Of a stretch of 5,524 nucleotides of DNA, positions 4,898-5,524 are shown one piece after another. This stretch comes from Halanaerobium sp. (lineage in GTDB: Bacteria; Bacillota; Halanaerobiia; Halanaerobiales; Halanaerobiaceae). The first letter of the stretch is position 1; each line of letters begins with the position of its first letter. The DNA is taken from contig QBLP01000136.1 in assembly GCA_003070825.1 (NCBI GenBank), positions 1 to 5,524 on the forward strand. Reading direction: 5' to 3'. The notes beneath the pieces are model-generated. The model saw only the letters and a program-made list of their open reading frames with translations, was not told where the DNA came from and ran no database searches. Made by a program: the position numbers and the translations under genes.

Positions 4898-4920
4898 AAA
4901 AAAATTTACCCTTAGGTAAA
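4898..4920 (-). terminator. Intrinsic terminator after the LysM/M23 gene
   Basis: On the minus strand TTTACC (4920-4915) and GGTAAA (4910-4905) form a 6-bp stem with a 4-base loop, followed by seven T (4904-4898). It starts only 4 bases after the stop codon of the peptidase-like gene and separates it from the exporter promoter. Confidence 0.75.
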
Positions 4921-4924
4921 TCTT

Positions 4925-5524
4925 TTAAATATATGATAAAGGATCAACTGGTCTTCCATTAACCTGAACCTCAAAATGCACATTTGGTCCTGTTGTATTA
5001 CCGGTATTACCGGATTTTGCTATTAAATCACCTTTTGAAACTCTATCTCCAGTATTGACTATCAACTTAGAATTGTGTGCATAAAGTGTTCTCATTCCTT
5101 TTTGGTGTTCAATAATAATAGTTTTACCATAACCTCTAGCCCAACCACTATATACAACTCTACCTTCACCTGATGCTTTCACTTTCGAACCTGAAGGAAC
5201 TGCATAATCAATACCTTCATGCATTCTTCCCCATCTCCTACCAAAATAAGACGAGATTCTTGCATATACTGGTTTAGTAAATACTTTTTCAAGGCGATCA
5301 CGATAACCAAATTCAGGTTTTGCTCCAGGTAAGATTAATGTATCACCAGGTTGAACCCTATTTGGATTATTAATTAAATTACTGGCAATAATTTTGTTTA
5401 AACTTATATTAAACTTATCAGTAATAGATGAAAGATTCTCCCCCGGACTTATTTTATATAAGATCCCTTTTACTGGAAGAACCTTTGTCGTTTGACCGGG
5501 TTTTATTTTATTAATATTATTAAT
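4925..5524 (-). CDS. LysM and M23 (LytM-like) peptidase-domain protein, C-terminal 199 residues (5' end outside window)
   Basis: The reading frame is open to the window edge, so the start lies beyond 5524; the ATG at 5224 is inside the conserved domain and is not the start. Visible residues 1-19 look like the end of one LysM repeat, residues 20-70 are a full LysM repeat (YKISPGENLSSITDKFNIS to GDTLILPG), which binds peptidoglycan glycans. An M23 domain spans about 91-198. Its first zinc motif is intact (His102 and Asp106 in HEGID), the catalytic His of LYAH is present (His150), but the final HxH motif reads NVH (Asn181, His183): the first, catalytic His is replaced. This may reduce or abolish cleavage, as in scaffold-type LytM proteins such as EnvC. 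The protein acts outside the cell at the wall; a signal or anchor is expected upstream. A terminator follows the stop, so the gene is separate from the metal exporter unit. Confidence 0.92.
   Translation of the reverse strand: MNNINKIKPGQTTKVLPVKGILYKISPGENLSSITDKFNISLNKIIASNLINNPNRVQPGDTLILPGAKPEFGYRDRLEKVFTKPVYARISSYFGRRWGRMHEGIDYAVPSGSKVKASGEGRVVYSGWARGYGKTIIIEHQKGMRTLYAHNSKLIVNTGDRVSKGDLIAKSGNTGNTTGPNVHFEVQVNGRPVDPLSYI

Overview
The window is AT-rich, and every gene I can support lies on the minus strand. Strong GGAGG-type ribosome binding sites, TTGACA/TATAAT-type promoters, hairpin-plus-U-run terminators and a CadC-like metal sensor point to a low-GC Gram-positive-type bacterium (Bacillota or a relative such as Halanaerobiales). 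The lineage is inferred from style, not from a marker gene.

Layout in the direction of transcription (high to low coordinates). (1) 5524-4925: C-terminal 199 residues of a LysM + M23 peptidase-like protein, cut by the window edge and followed by its own terminator; one catalytic His of the M23 HxH motif is Asn. (2) 4883-4815: a near-consensus promoter overlapped by one ArsR/SmtB-type operator and preceded by a second. (3) 4776-2548: a P1B-2 type Zn/Cd/Pb-exporting ATPase (cadA/zntA). (4) 2537-2471: a strong nested hairpin. (5) 2440-1821: a class I SAM-dependent methyltransferase split by a one-base frameshift at an A_AAA_AAG tract. (6) 1708-1340: a CadC/SmtB-like repressor carrying both known metal-site signatures of the family. 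(7) 1239-1177: a large terminator. (8) 1066-995: a 23-residue lysine-rich mini-protein with a perfect ribosome binding site and its own terminator. (9) 994-589: a gene-free stretch with an orphan plus-strand terminator, an inverted repeat and the promoter of the next gene. (10) 588-1: N-terminal 196 residues of an AAA-family ATPase with a clear Walker A motif, cut by the window edge.

Genes 3, 5 and 6 look like one heavy-metal resistance unit. The repressor would bind the two operators at the exporter promoter and be released by Cd, Pb or Zn; the exporter would then pump the metal out. The regulator lies at the distal end of the unit and may also have its own promoter inside the end of the methyltransferase. 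The role of the methyltransferase is unknown.

I see no complete undescribed system. The points most worth a second look are the methyltransferase frameshift site, the overlooked lysine-rich mini-protein, the orphan plus-strand transcription signals near 774-889, the hairpin that could mask the methyltransferase ribosome binding site, and the His-to-Asn change in the M23 domain.
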